Source: Chrysomallon squamiferum
Taxonomy: Eukaryota; Mollusca; Gastropoda; Neomphalida; Peltospiridae
Direction: 5' to 3'
NCBI GenBank assembly: GCA_012295275.1
Contig: CM022667.1
Span: 4,645,708-4,709,707 of the forward strand
Length of the DNA: 64,000 nucleotides
A model generated the notes under the pieces. It did not search any database and was not told the DNA's origin. It worked only from the letters and a program-made list of their open reading frames with translations. Positions 48,470 through 60,598 of the stretch are shown one piece after another; the first letter of the stretch is position 1; the number at the start of each line of letters is the position of its first letter. A program made the translations under genes and the position numbers.

Positions 48470-51400
48470 GTATGATTCACTGAATGAAGAAAGATAACTG
48501 AAGAGAAGTGCTGTGGCTTTGAGAAGCTTGGCACAGTCTGCAGATCACTAGATCCACTTAATGGTGCTGCTTGTTCGTGGAGATAGCAGAGAGAGGTCAA
48601 AGGGCACAGTGTACTGCCAGAGGCAAACTGTGGCATTGGGTTACACCAAGTGAATCAAACTCTCAGCGAGTGGGTGGAAATGTCTTGCTATAAATTGGTA
48701 CTATGAGCCAAAGAGCTAGATTAGTTTTTTTTTCTCTCCTTATGCAATTAGCAACTAAATGTTTAACGCATGTGAAGGTTAAAGTATAAACAATTGTTGC
48801 ATTGATACAGATTATGTTCTATGAGATGAAGCTGTGAAGTGCATATGATTAAAGTTATATTTTTAACAATTAAAATTTAAACAACTGTTGCATTAATACA
48901 GTGTGAGATAAAGCTGTGAATTGGATATAATTGAAGTTATGTGTTTGAAACAACATTACAAATTACAGCATTATTAGGTTAATGTCAAACAAATGAATGT
49001 TCCAAATAAGTGAATTTTATTCTTCTTTATTGCTTGATCAACTATATTAACATTATCAGATATAAACAAAACAAAGCAAAGCAAAGCAAAGCGAAAGTAA
49101 TGAAATATACATTAATACCAGACTTAAACTGTGCTATGGACTTTATTATTCAGACTATGTTTCTGGTGTTTATTATGCTTTAAAACTGTAATATAACAAA
49201 GATGCCTCTTGTACAAGACTGATACTCTATTTCATACTACAGAGTTGATGTTTGTCTATTATACAAGTGACTGTTCTCTTTGATTTGCATATATGTAAAG
49301 TAATGGTTTAACCACATGGATACAATACATGCTAAACTACTCCATTTGTATGTAACACATGTAATATACTGGTTTATACAGTATGTGCCAGACCATTTCA
49401 TTTGTATGTAATAGATGGAAAACACTGGTTTATACAATATTTTTTAAGATTGCTTTACTTGTAGGTCATATATGTAAAATACTGGTTTATACAATATGTG
49501 CCAAACTGCTTCACATATATGAAATTCATATAATATACTGGTTTATACAATATCTGCCAGACTTTGTGTGTAATTTATGTAAAATTCTGGTTCATACAAT
49601 ATGTGCACGATTGTTAACACTTGTATCTAATATATGTAAAATACTTGTTTACATTACATGGATACAATACATGCTAGACTGCTCCACATATAATTTATAT
49701 AAAATACTGTTTTATACAATATGTGTTAGAATGCTCTAATTGTATGTAATATGTAAAATACAGGTTTATACAATATGTGTTAAAATGCTCTACTTGTATA
49801 TAATATGTAAAATACAGGTTTATACAATGTGTTAGAATGCTCTAATTGTATATAATATGTAAAATACAGGTTTATACAATGTGTTAAAATGCTATAATTG
49901 TATGTAACATGTAAAATACAGGTTTATACAATGTGTTAGAATGCTGTACTTGTATTTAATATATGAAGGAGAAAAACTGGTTTGTATTACATGGATACAA
50001 TACGTGCCAGACTGCAGCACATCAGTAGAGGCAGGACATTTATCTACAGTTTATAGGATGGGTGAAACAGCTGAGATGCCAAAACAATGGGCAACATCCT
50101 TCTTCTCCTCTGATAAAACTGGCTGTACGAGCTGGGTGAAGAAATTAAAACATTTTACACGTTAATTTTTGTGGCGTTTCCTATTCTCAAGCACTGAATT
50201 ATAAATGTTTTCTGGAATTTTGGTTGTTTATTATTCTTTCAAATGTAGGCATAAACACACACCAAATCAAGATAATCTGAAATGAACAGCGATTTAATGT
50301 TTTCAAATCTCTTCATTGTAATAATTTTAAGAATCATGACATTAAAACTATATATATAAAAATACACACATATATTATAATATAGAAAAAGTAACTACAG
50401 GATATAAGGGGGAAAAATAAGTATATTTTGAATATTTATATACTATATATTGCATAATTTTTGTTCATTTTATTTTAAATGTGTAGAAAATTTATTTCAA
50501 GACTTAAACAGCTGCCAAGTTGAATTTAATTGGCTGGGCAATTGTAACTTTCAGATTGTGTAATAAAATTAAAATATATGTTCACTTTAATTGGAATCCT
50601 TGTGGCATCAATCTGCAACATATGAATAGAAAGATCATAAATAAAGTTTTCAACATCAAACTGGCAATAATGTTTCTGATTTTATTTTTCTGTATTCCAT
50701 AAAATATGAGGTGCCAAGCTTGAGTTTAGCACTAATTGGATGATGAATGAAATAATTAAGCATCAACTAGGTTAACCAATAACAGTTTTTTTTCTTGTTG
50801 GCATCTCTTCTTTGTTTTATAAAAGTGCTTTACATTATAAAACACTGGCTCAGTGGATGATTGGTGCTCATATTTATCATTTTCTTTTCCAAGTTTGAAA
50901 GGTGAATCAGTATTCTTTTTTTAATTTAAGTATTTGCTGTTGTTTTTTCAATTAATATTTTATGCTCATTATTTATTTTACAGTTAAAACATTATTTGTT
51001 TAAGATTAACTTTGCACTTAATCTATGTAATATATAAAATGTTTCTAAGAATTAAAGTTAGTTTATCTTTAACCAAGTGCTTGAAAGGAAGGTCCAGTCA
51101 AAAACAAGTTTTCTGTATCATTCATTTATTATGATGTGTACTTAACTGAAGAAATAAATATATTATAGGACTGTAAAATTATATATTTTTTAAAAGAAAA
51201 CGAATATTTAACTACATTTCAAAATATTATTTTTCTTACTCAGTAGAACTTTCACGGGATTCTATTCATAAGCAGTAAAGAAATTTGTACAAGCACCTTC
51301 TCCCAGGCATGAAAACAAATAGCACAGTGTTTGACAAACAAAAGACATATCACTGCCAGAACAGAAAACAGTCTGCCGGGAGTGCTGAGAAACACTGCTT

Positions 51401-54206
51401 TTCATATCATTTAGTGGAGAGAAAAAATTCAGAAGTGAATAAATAACTACATGTTGAATGTGGGATTGAAAAGGTGCGTCATATTTACAACATAGGAACA
51501 TTTAACAACAGTAAAAGATCTGTACAAGTTTCCAGTCTTATCAGACAACATGTCGAAGTTTCCCATGATAGTATCTCCTGTCGTTAGTTCATCAATTACC
51601 TTCTCAATAATTAAATCATGAAGATGTGGATTCAGTTTATAAATGAAAGATTAGAGATTTATTCTGTATATATATATATCATTTATGATCAAAGACTGAT
51701 CAGGATGAAAATGATATAGGTTTGGATAGTCAGACACTGTAGCTATGATACTGCAATATGCAAAAAAATATTCTCTCATTCAATTTGGTTTATATACATT
51801 AAAAAAGTATTAATTAATTGTGTTATAAAATTAAAATAAATATACTTTTTTGTCTTTTATTATTATTATTATTATTATTATGATCATCATCATCATCATC
51901 ATCATCATTTTATTTTTTTGGATGATTGATTTTAACTCAAGGACAGTTTCACAAAAGCAGCTGACATTACAGCAGGATTAACTTGGACAGTGAAGAAGAT
52001 TGGATGAACTCTCTAAGCTCCATCAAAAGATATTGATCAGTGGAGAAATGCCTCACATTTGTCAGTACAGGATGTGCCATTTTGCTGCTTGCAAAGAGCA
52101 ATGATCAACAACATCCGACAGAGATCAATATCGATTGTGTTACCTCAAGCAGAGGTTTAAATATTTATAAGTTACCTGTCCAGTGAAGTCCTGCTTTTGT
52201 TCACCAAACTTATGTTGCCCACAATGCTTATTCTTTTGACTTGTTCATAAATTTTTAAATATAAAAATAAAACAGCTTAGAAGGAAGATGCATTGATATA
52301 CAATAATATTAATAATAATAATAAGAAGAAGAAGAAGAAGAAGAGGAAGAAAAGCAGCAGCAGCAAAACCAATCAACAACGTTGTCATTCTGACACTTGA
52401 GATGCTAGGTTAATAGTATTTGAGACTAATACAATAACACATTTAGTTCAACAGGGCTTGTTTAGATGAGAGATAAAAGATGACAAAGCAAGAGAATAAT
52501 TATGATACCATGGAAACAAATGGTATTGACAATGACATAAAGAAACAAACACATGGAACAAAAGAAACAACATGTCTAATTCTGAAATGTTCTTGAGGAT
52601 ATGATTAAAGCAGTGAATTAATAGATATTTAAATAAACGTTATTATTACTGTTTAATCTTGGTTTCTTTTAAACTGTAATTATTTCTGTTCAGTGATGGT
52701 GGAGTTCTTTATGTGGTTTTAAGTATTTATCTGAAGTATTTATCTGCTGTTAAAAACATGACAAACTCTTTATTAACATCACTTGTTTCATTAGTTTTGA
52801 AATATTAATAGAAGGAAAAAAAATCAAAAATCTAAATCACAACTACATACCATATAATTAATAGACACATTTTAAGAAAAAAAAACAAAAAAACAATAAT
52901 AATAATAAGTGAGTTTTTTTGTTTTTTTAATTCTTTTTGTTTCTGGTTTTTTAAATGTTGAATATTCCACAAATTAAAAAAAAAAAAAACTACAAAAGCT
53001 GCCCCATTTAGAAAATCTCATTACAATACATGCAAAAAGGGATATGTACTCTTTGTACTTTGACTAGCATTGACTATTGGCAGTATTCCATTGGTATTGT
53101 CGATAGATTGCCACTCAAACAAAGATCTTTAGAAACCATCCTACAAACAGTGGCCATGCAATGCCAAGCAACCGCCATAATAACTGAGATCGCAACCTGC
53201 GAGAACCACCACAATCAATACTGTTGATATAGTTCAGCACTTGACAGAAATGAAGATTAAATGACAAACACAGAAATAAGCAAGAAAAGCAGAACATACT
53301 TTCAGATAATAGTTTTGGCACTTGTTGCCTTATTTTATTTTACTTACTAATACTAATGTGTGTGTTTTTTTTCCTTTCATTATTTTATTTATATAATTTG
53401 TTGTTGTTGGTTTTTTGTTGTGTTTTTGTTTTGTTTGTTTTTTTCATTTTCTGAAACTATCTGATAGTGAGAAAGACAATGCTTTCCCTTTTTAAAAACA
53501 AATTTACTCAGCACTGGTTAACATGTTTTATTGTATTCCTACACACACTCCAGACTTCTGAAAACATCAATTATCCTTTAAGTGTTATTTCTTTTTTCTT
53601 GCAACAATTATTATTTTACCAAAATAAGAATCAAAACAAAATACTCCAAACAATGAGACGCAAAGATTGTGCTAAGTTTGAAATGTATTTTTCATTTTAT
53701 GGACCAAACAGATAAATTAATAATCAATCTTTTACAATTTATTCCAGGTTTTCTTCAGATCTGTTTTTATTTTAGTAAATATACTCTTACAGTGTTTGAT
53801 ATTGTTGTCTTATAATATCAGTAAAACACAAGACATATACATACATATACTAAAGAGACGAGAACTCTTAAAGGTAAACATCACCACATTCTGGTTTCAC
53901 TGAATATTATATTAATCTTGAAATAATCTCAACAGTCTGCTTCAGGTATCATTTTATCTCTTCATAATTTAGACACATGAATTTTTGATAAAAAGGAAAA
54001 AAACAAAAACAAACCCCAACAAATTACTGTTTTTTTTTATTATGACTTGATTTATGTACTTTGGTATACAATTACAAAATTAAGTAACCGTAATCTTTGA
54101 AGATAATATTAAAAATTATTTTAAAAAAAATCTAATTATCAAGCCAAAAATCAGTTGTTGGCTTAAATAATTAACAGCATCTATTAACACATATAAAATA
54201 AAGTAT

Positions 54207-54241
<35 letters not shown>

Positions 54242-54959
54242 AAAATGTTATCTGCTCCAGTGAATGATGGATTATATATCTAAATGAAATGAAGCCAGTG
54301 TTAAAAATTTAATGGCTGGATATTAACTTTATTTTCTAATTATCTACAGCTTGCTTTACCAATGTCTAGTCATCACTTATCAGTAATGATTAATAGCTGG
54401 AAACAAAACAACTGCATCAGAAATCTGATTTTCACAAAGGTTTTTGATCATTAAAGCCAATTAAATATACTTGTTTTTAAAACATTTAATTTTTATTTAT
54501 TATGTTATTAGAAACAAAGGGAGAAATTTCATAATGAAACAGTTATAATGAAATTTCAAAATATTTTGATATAAATATGTATGTGTGTGTGTGTGTGTAT
54601 GTGTGTGTATGTATATTTGTATTATGGTATGAGGGTAGAAATTAAGAATTCATTAATATGAATTACTCTTACGATTAGAAAAAAGAAAGGTCACTTTTAT
54701 TTTCCATTTCAAAATGGAAAACCATCAAAAAAACACACCCAAACACGACAAAACAAAATTTATAATCATTTATAGAACAATGGCTAAAATAAAAAAAAGA
54801 ACAATGAATCTATTCTGAAATGGTACATCTCAAGCTTTATTAAATGATAAATATACAACTAAAAACAATACAAACTGATTTAAAACCCAGCGTCATGTGT
54901 AGGAATGAATTGAACATGGGAAGGAGGAGAAATAAGAATGGTAGACAATATAATAATCA

Positions 54960-55044
<85 letters not shown>

Positions 55045-58000
55045 TGTGTGAAGAGAGATACCTGATACTTACTACGTACTGGTCCCTAAATTTACAATTA
55101 TGTTTACACTTGAGATCATGTTTCTGGTGAAGCCAAAGGCTTCTCACTATTAAATAAATTTATAAAAACCATACATCAGTGCTGTTTTAAAAACAGAAAA
55201 TCCTGTTAGAGATAGTCTTATCCAGAACGGTTCAAAGAGCACAATAACAGGAGAAGGCACCACAGTTAGACCTATCTAATTACAAGACTCAGATTGTGCA
55301 GACTGTTGGGGAATTACAGATAGGGAAGATTCAAAACAGATTAATCAGCCACCACAGTCACAGGAGGACGTTGCCCCCCTTTCTGCGTATGCAATAAATA
55401 GGTTAATTCTGGTGCAAGAGGTTAGATGGGCAAGGAAGAAAGTAAATAAAATTAAACAAATTAAAAAGGAGATGATAAAGAGAAAGGAAAAAAAAAAAAA
55501 AAAAAAAGTTTTTATAATAGACTGAAATGAAATAAATAAGTCAAAAAGAAAACATTAGTCATACAACTTCATTTTTTCTCTAGTCATATAAATCTGTTCA
55601 GATACTTTTTAAATCCAGTACCAACATCCTTCATGGAATAATATTTTTATTATTATAAAAATTCAAAATTTTCGAAGCTGAAATCTACTGCCAACACTCA
55701 ATGAACAGACATCAATTATTTTCTCGAACAGTAGTCATGAAGATATGAATCCAGTTTTTAAATTATAGATTTGAGATACATTGTTTAGTGTTGATCATTA
55801 TCATCAAAGGCTGATCTGGATGAAACTGATATGTATTTGGCCACTCAGATACTGTTGCTATGATACAAAACACTGATTCACCTATTCATTCCAGTTTTCT
55901 ATACAATAGCAGCATATAAACAACTGTTTGTTACAGAAACAATAAATACAGAAAAACAATGTCAGCATTCATTCGCAAGATGGAACTCAGTACACACAAT
56001 ATTTCAACAGTGACCACTTCTTTGTTTTTTGTTTTTAAATTTAGAACTAAGAGTATCACCTTTTTATTTAGAAAATAAAGATAATTTATTTCTTTACAGC
56101 ATCACAAGTCCTGATACAAGCTAAATGACCACCACAATTTAGTAAAAAGAAAAAGCAGAGAAACAACCGATTAACAGAAATTCAGTTATTTTCAGGGCCT
56201 GTAAAAGACAACTTCCAGCCTGCTCTGTACTTAACAATCTGAAACAAATTCTGAAATGTGTTCTACTGGATACAGTGCATCTACATCCTTATTTCCAAAT
56301 ACATCTTTTAGCAGCATTGATAACATCTTGGCAAAACACCAAAATTTACTTGTATAAAAGATTTATATACAAATTAAAAAAGAAAACAGAAAGAAAGAAA
56401 GAAAGAGGTTATTTTAATATTCAAAAAAATTAGAAAATATTGTTTGATGTTCCAGTTGTTTTATTTATTACTTGACTACCTTATCTGATCACCAATATAA
56501 TACAACCCTTAAAATAAACTGTAAATAACTGAATTAAAAATGAATACTTATTTCTTTCCAGTTTTTTTCCCCCCTGTTTATTTCAGACTTTAATAATCAC
56601 AGTTATAACTTTTTTCACGCTTTATTTAAAGTATTTGGTAGCAAACAGATACTTTTCAGCTTTTAAATGATTCATATACATTTAACAATCCATTAAATTG
56701 TATGATGATGTCAATTTAGATGCTGGTTATCTATACTTACAAGCCGATAAGATTTAATAAGGTGAAACCATCTCTTTGATGTGATTACTCGTTATCTACA
56801 TTTGCACAATTATATGTTATTTAGATTAATTATTAATTATATCCTGACTGCTTTTATCACAACTGAATGATCCATGTTATCAATACAGTGGTTAATTAAA
56901 TTGTCTAGTCTGCAGTTTTTAAGGCTACACAAGAGTCTTATCAAAACTTCAACATATTGATAAGCATATTTCTGGGTGTACCAAGCAAAATTAAATTACA
57001 GTGCATGCCTAATATTAGTAATACAAAACTAGTAATTACATAAAAGGCTACTTAAAGAATGAAAAACATCTTTGTCTAACCCACAGAAACTGTCTGGAAC
57101 CAATATTTATTTTCAAATATTATATTTTGGCATTAGTTTTACCAAGCAGTGAGCACATATTAATTGAGATAGTGAAGCTGGTCTGCCCTTACATTTGGTA
57201 AAGGGTAGCATCAACCAAATATTTACTCTTGGAGGTACAGAAAGACGAAGAAAAAAGGATTGAAAACTCTGAATTAGAGCAAGTAATTACTGCTGAATTA
57301 TTTGATTTATGAATAAATAATAATATTTTAATTAGTAAAATGATGAGAAAAACAAAAAACAATACCTCTCCTGCATAACTGTATTTAGCTTTTAGGATGA
57401 GTCTGTATAGCCGTGATCTATTTTCATCATCAAATGGCATAGTCCCACTGAGTAGAATATATGTAACAACACCCACAGCCCACATATCCACAAGACAAGT
57501 GTAAGGTTTGCGAGCAAGGACTTCCGGGGCGATATATTCCGGTGTCCCACATGTAGTCCTCATGTAATTATCAGGTCCTTTCCTCATGGCACTCAGACCA
57601 AAGTCTGTTATCATTATCTTGGAATCATGTCCAGGGTGATAATAAAGTAAATTTTCCGGTTTAAGGTCTCTGTGAGTTATTCCTAGTTCGTGGAGATACT
57701 GGACGCCTTCTAGAACCATGTGCAGGACCCTGGTGGCATCCCTCTCCGTGAAACTGCCCTTAGCAATAATCCGATCAAAGAGTTCGCCACCTGTTGCTAA
57801 TTCCATGACCATGTACACTTTGTCCGCAGTTTCAAACACCTCAACTAACTGTATGATGTACTGATGCCGAACTCGCCGCAAGACGTTTAACTCCGCCTCG
57901 AAAACTTCTTTACCCTTAATCCTATCAATCATTTTAATGGCGTACGGGTTTTTTGTAACCCTATGTTCCACTCTCACAACTCTACTGAAACTTCCTCTTC

Positions 58001-58265
58001 CTATCAGTGCTTTAATGTCATATTTGGCTGTCACTCGGGGATCGAATTTATCCCTGTATTTCTTCACTTTTTTGTTAGTTCTTGGGACGCCGTCATTGGC
58101 GTTATTTTGTTTCGATGTCTGATGTGCTTTTGGTTGAGTGTGTTTGATGTTCGGATTACCATTTCTAGTGCCAGCACGGTTCTTCGCTTCCGGCCCGTAC
58201 ACCGTTTCCACTAAATGGGTATTCGGAGGACTCTCCGGTACCAATTTGCTGCTTACGCAGCCCAT
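44981..58265 (-). CDS. PSKH1: Protein serine kinase H1
   Basis: PSKH1 is a CaMK-group Ser/Thr kinase tied to the Golgi, centrosome and nuclear speckles. Two coding exons on the minus strand: 57366-58265 (residues 1-300) and 44981-45361 (126 residues plus stop), split by a 12-kb intron in phase 0. Total 426 residues (human 424). MGC at the start fits the N-myristoyl and palmitoyl sites of the human protein. The block FDPRVTAKYDIKALIGRGSF is identical to human as I recall it. Kinase landmarks: glycine loop GRGSFS (89-94), AIK lysine 111, HRDLKPEN from 198, DFG 221-223, APE 246-248, and HPWIV late in the domain. The C-terminal tail is Ser/Arg-rich like the human tail (SSKSSKSTRSNKSNRSARS) but ends in a different Tyr/Ser/His stretch. 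The exon 2 acceptor region is duplicated several times upstream in the intron. Confidence 0.93.
45355..46000 (-). repeat. PSKH1: Degenerate tandem array derived from the PSKH1 exon 2 acceptor
   Basis: The true junction on the minus strand is TTTGTGTTTTCAG followed by CACTGGAAGGATG. A second copy about 125 bp upstream reads TTTGTGTTTTCAG followed by CACTGGAATGATG. A weaker copy lies between them (GTTTTCAG, TACTAGAAATG). Further decayed copies with CCAGTGCTGAAAA- or CTGAAAACAG-like cores follow at intervals of about 60-85 bp to about 46000. Similarity falls with distance from the exon. Confidence 0.65.
46381..46414. repeat. AT microsatellite in PSKH1 intron
   Basis: About 15 consecutive AT units flanked by GT and GTAG. 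Confidence 0.9.
48423..48463. repeat. CA microsatellite in PSKH1 intron
   Basis: About 20 uninterrupted CA units on the plus strand. Confidence 0.95.
49235..50010. repeat. Minisatellite of about 55-60 bp units with a 340-bp higher-order period
   Basis: Units contain ATATGTAAAATACTGGTTTA, then TACAATATGTG and TTAGAATGCTCTA-like sequence, repeated about 12 times with drift. A distinctive ACATGGATACAATACATGC block starts at 49314, 49656 and 49989. The spacings of 342 and 333 bp suggest the array grew in blocks of several units. Confidence 0.8.
51555..51765 (+). repeat. Dispersed repeat copy 1 in PSKH1 intron
   Basis: Shares CATCAATTA..TTCTC, TCATGAAGAT, ATCAAAGACTGATCAGGATG and GCTATGATAC blocks, in the same order, with 55671-55867. 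About three quarters identical over roughly 180 bp by eye. No coding content seen. Confidence 0.6.
54961..55041. repeat. GA microsatellite in PSKH1 intron
   Basis: About 40 uninterrupted GA units, a purine/pyrimidine mirror sequence. Long frames on both strands here are artefacts of the repeat. Confidence 0.97.
55671..55867 (+). repeat. Dispersed repeat copy 2 in PSKH1 intron
   Basis: Partner of the 51555-51765 copy, same orientation about 4.1 kb away, with the blocks CATCAATTATTTTCTC, TCATGAAGAT, ATCAAAGGCTGATCTGGATG and GCTATGATAC in the same order. Confidence 0.6.
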
Positions 58266-58720
58266 AGCGTAGCGAAATGAATTCTATATAACGTTGACAT
58301 CCCCTTACATTCTTTTGTGGGGACCAGCATCCAGCGAAATGGTGAAAAAATATCCGAAAGAACGTGCCGTTATTTTTCACTCCACATGGGCTCATCCATA
58401 GTTTGCCTTTTGCTTCATAAGACTCACTAAACACGCACCTGCTATATACGCGATAAAAAGTAGTTTCCTAAACGAAATAAACATATACTGCTTTATAAAC
58501 ACAAAATAAAATTATTATTATTGCATTATTATTCATAAATCACAGCATTTTCTGTCATGAAAAATAGAAATGTAATTTTGACAAATATTTTAATGTAGGA
58601 CACAAATGGCGTATAAATATATAAATATAAACAAGGAAAAGTGACTGTGTCAAAAGGTCACGTGAACGTGACGTCATGAGTTGTTATAACAACTCTACGT
58701 GGGCTTCAAACTATCATTAC
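58266..58720 (-). promoter_or_regulatory. PSKH1: PSKH1 5' UTR and promoter with E-box and CRE
   Basis: Upstream of the PSKH1 ATG the sequence is less AT-rich. TCACGTGA, a palindromic E-box (USF/TFE-type), lies at 58658-58665, and TGACGTCA, a full CRE palindrome, lies at 58669-58676, about 400 bp above the start codon. No TATA box is evident. Functional use is inference. Confidence 0.55.
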
Positions 58721-59141
58721 ATACGATGTAGGTAAACAAGTTAAAATATTAACTAATGAAAAAATATCTGTAAATTCACATCATGAATTTATTGTCTTTC
58801 TTTCACGAGAAAATAATCCACAGGTTTGTTGTTGTGTTTGTTTTAAACTGGATATATATAAACTTTACATTATTTCCGCTGTTAAATTAATTGGTGAAAA
58901 CTGTTTTTAAATACTTATTCTAAACGCAACTAAAAATATAAGCACTAACGTAAGATTTGTTGTCTGGATTTACCTCGTCCAAAAGACTATTTTAGACATA
59001 AGAATAAGGGGGAAATAAATAAAATTCAGAATATACATGATGAACAACAAAACAAAACTAAATAAGTAAATAAATAAATAAATTCATACATACATAGATA
59101 CATACATAAAATTAATTAATTAAAAATGTAATAAAGGAAAA

Positions 59142-59172
<31 letters not shown>

Positions 59173-60412
59173 AAATTTATTAATTTATTTAAAAAATTAT
59201 TTTTATTTATTTTAATTTAATTTTATTTATTTATTTATTTTAAAAATAATTTTTATTTATTTTAATTTTATTTTATTTATTTATTTTTAAAATTATTTAC
59301 CAAATTAAAGAAAAACTTGTTGCCTGAAATCTCTTTCTGAATATAAATAAGAGATATCCATAATACGGAGACAGCTGGAAATTCCTTCTTTCATGTGATC
59401 ACTGCAGAAGAAAAACGGTTGGCTCTTATCAAATTATTATTAAATATCTAAAGCTGTCGTTATCAAAAACTTGTATATTTACTAAAATCAGCGAACAGAC
59501 TGCAGTTCGATAGCTCGCGAGCATAAAGACCATAATTATTCAAAAACTAATTTTACTCGATGCGTCCATCATTTGAATTCAGAATTTCAGAAACGAAGGA
59601 CGTCTGCATTGTAATGAAAATAAATTTTAAACATAACTTGCAAAACCGTAGGAAATAAAATTCGCTGAGATGTCGTGTAAATAAATATTAATTACTAAAA
59701 CACGACCAATGAATAATTTTAAAAATGACAAAAAACAAGTACAAAATTAAAGTTTTAAGCAGGTGCTGGATAGGTCACTTTTAAATTTTAAGTATATTAA
59801 GAACCATCAAATGGGAACACTAGGGTATACATCAAGCCGTATATATTTATCTTAAATGGTGATATGGGTTTTCTTGTCCTGAGAAAGATAAATCAAATGA
59901 CATAAATGAAGATTAGTATTGTTTATGACAGCCGATTTCTTCTGCGTGTATCAGTTACAAATGACATCAGATCTCGTTTGATAACACACGCAGCGTTAAT
60001 ACAGACCCTGTAATAAAATGTCTAACAACTGAAATAGCTGAACTGTGATATGATCGTTATTGGTCAAGGATCATCGGTATTTAGATCTCCGGACTATTTT
60101 TTATTCAGATCACTGACTCGGAATAGTTTTATTAAAACCGATGGTATGTAGAGTTGTATTGTTATTATAAAGGAGAATGGTTTGCTGAGAACGGCGATTT
60201 TTTTTTTTTTTTTTTTCTTTCTTAATATTTATGATTATTGTTATTTTGGACAATAGCGCTCATGTAGTAATTTTAATTATGCAAATCATAAACTCTGAAT
60301 AAGGCACCTTGCTGTCTTTGTGAACAATCATTTTTTCTACTTTACAAGTTTGCACACATTCAGAATCTGTATTTATATTAGCACTGTGGGTCCCCTCTTG
60401 GGAGTAGCCATA

Positions 60413-60414
<2 letters not shown>

Positions 60415-60447
<33 letters not shown>
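60415..60447. repeat. TG microsatellite
   Basis: About 16 uninterrupted TG units in the intergenic region. Confidence 0.95.
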
Positions 60448-60448
<1 letters not shown>

Positions 60449-60544
60449 AATGGGCAAAATACAAAAACGCATTAATTTATTATTGTAGAAAGAAATTAAA
60501 ATCGGAGTTTCTGGGAAACGAATGCAATAAAATAAATAAATGGT

Positions 60545-60598
60545 ATAATAATAATAAAATAATAATAATAATAGTAATAATAATAATAATAATAATGT
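60545..60598. repeat. AAT microsatellite
   Basis: A run of AAT with a few AGT and AAAT interruptions. Confidence 0.9.

Larger units (their letters stand above)
45362..57365 (-). other. PSKH1: PSKH1 intron 1 (12 kb)
   Basis: One large intron with no nested gene that I can support. It contains the acceptor-derived array, simple repeats, a 750-bp minisatellite, a pair of dispersed repeats and several stretches of higher sequence complexity (about 46860-47130, 48480-48720, 51230-51520, 51940-52170 and 55180-55410) that could be regulatory or remnants of elements. Splice sites are GTATTG at the 5' end and TTTTCAG at the 3' end. Confidence 0.75.

Noticed and set aside
54844-55147. Arg-Glu and Leu-Ser repeat frames on both strands
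   Set aside because: Translation of the GA microsatellite.
57189-57365. Continuation of PSKH1 exon 1 into a hydrophobic tail
   Set aside because: The frame runs on past the GTATTG donor into intron sequence. The kinase C-lobe resumes in frame at 45361.
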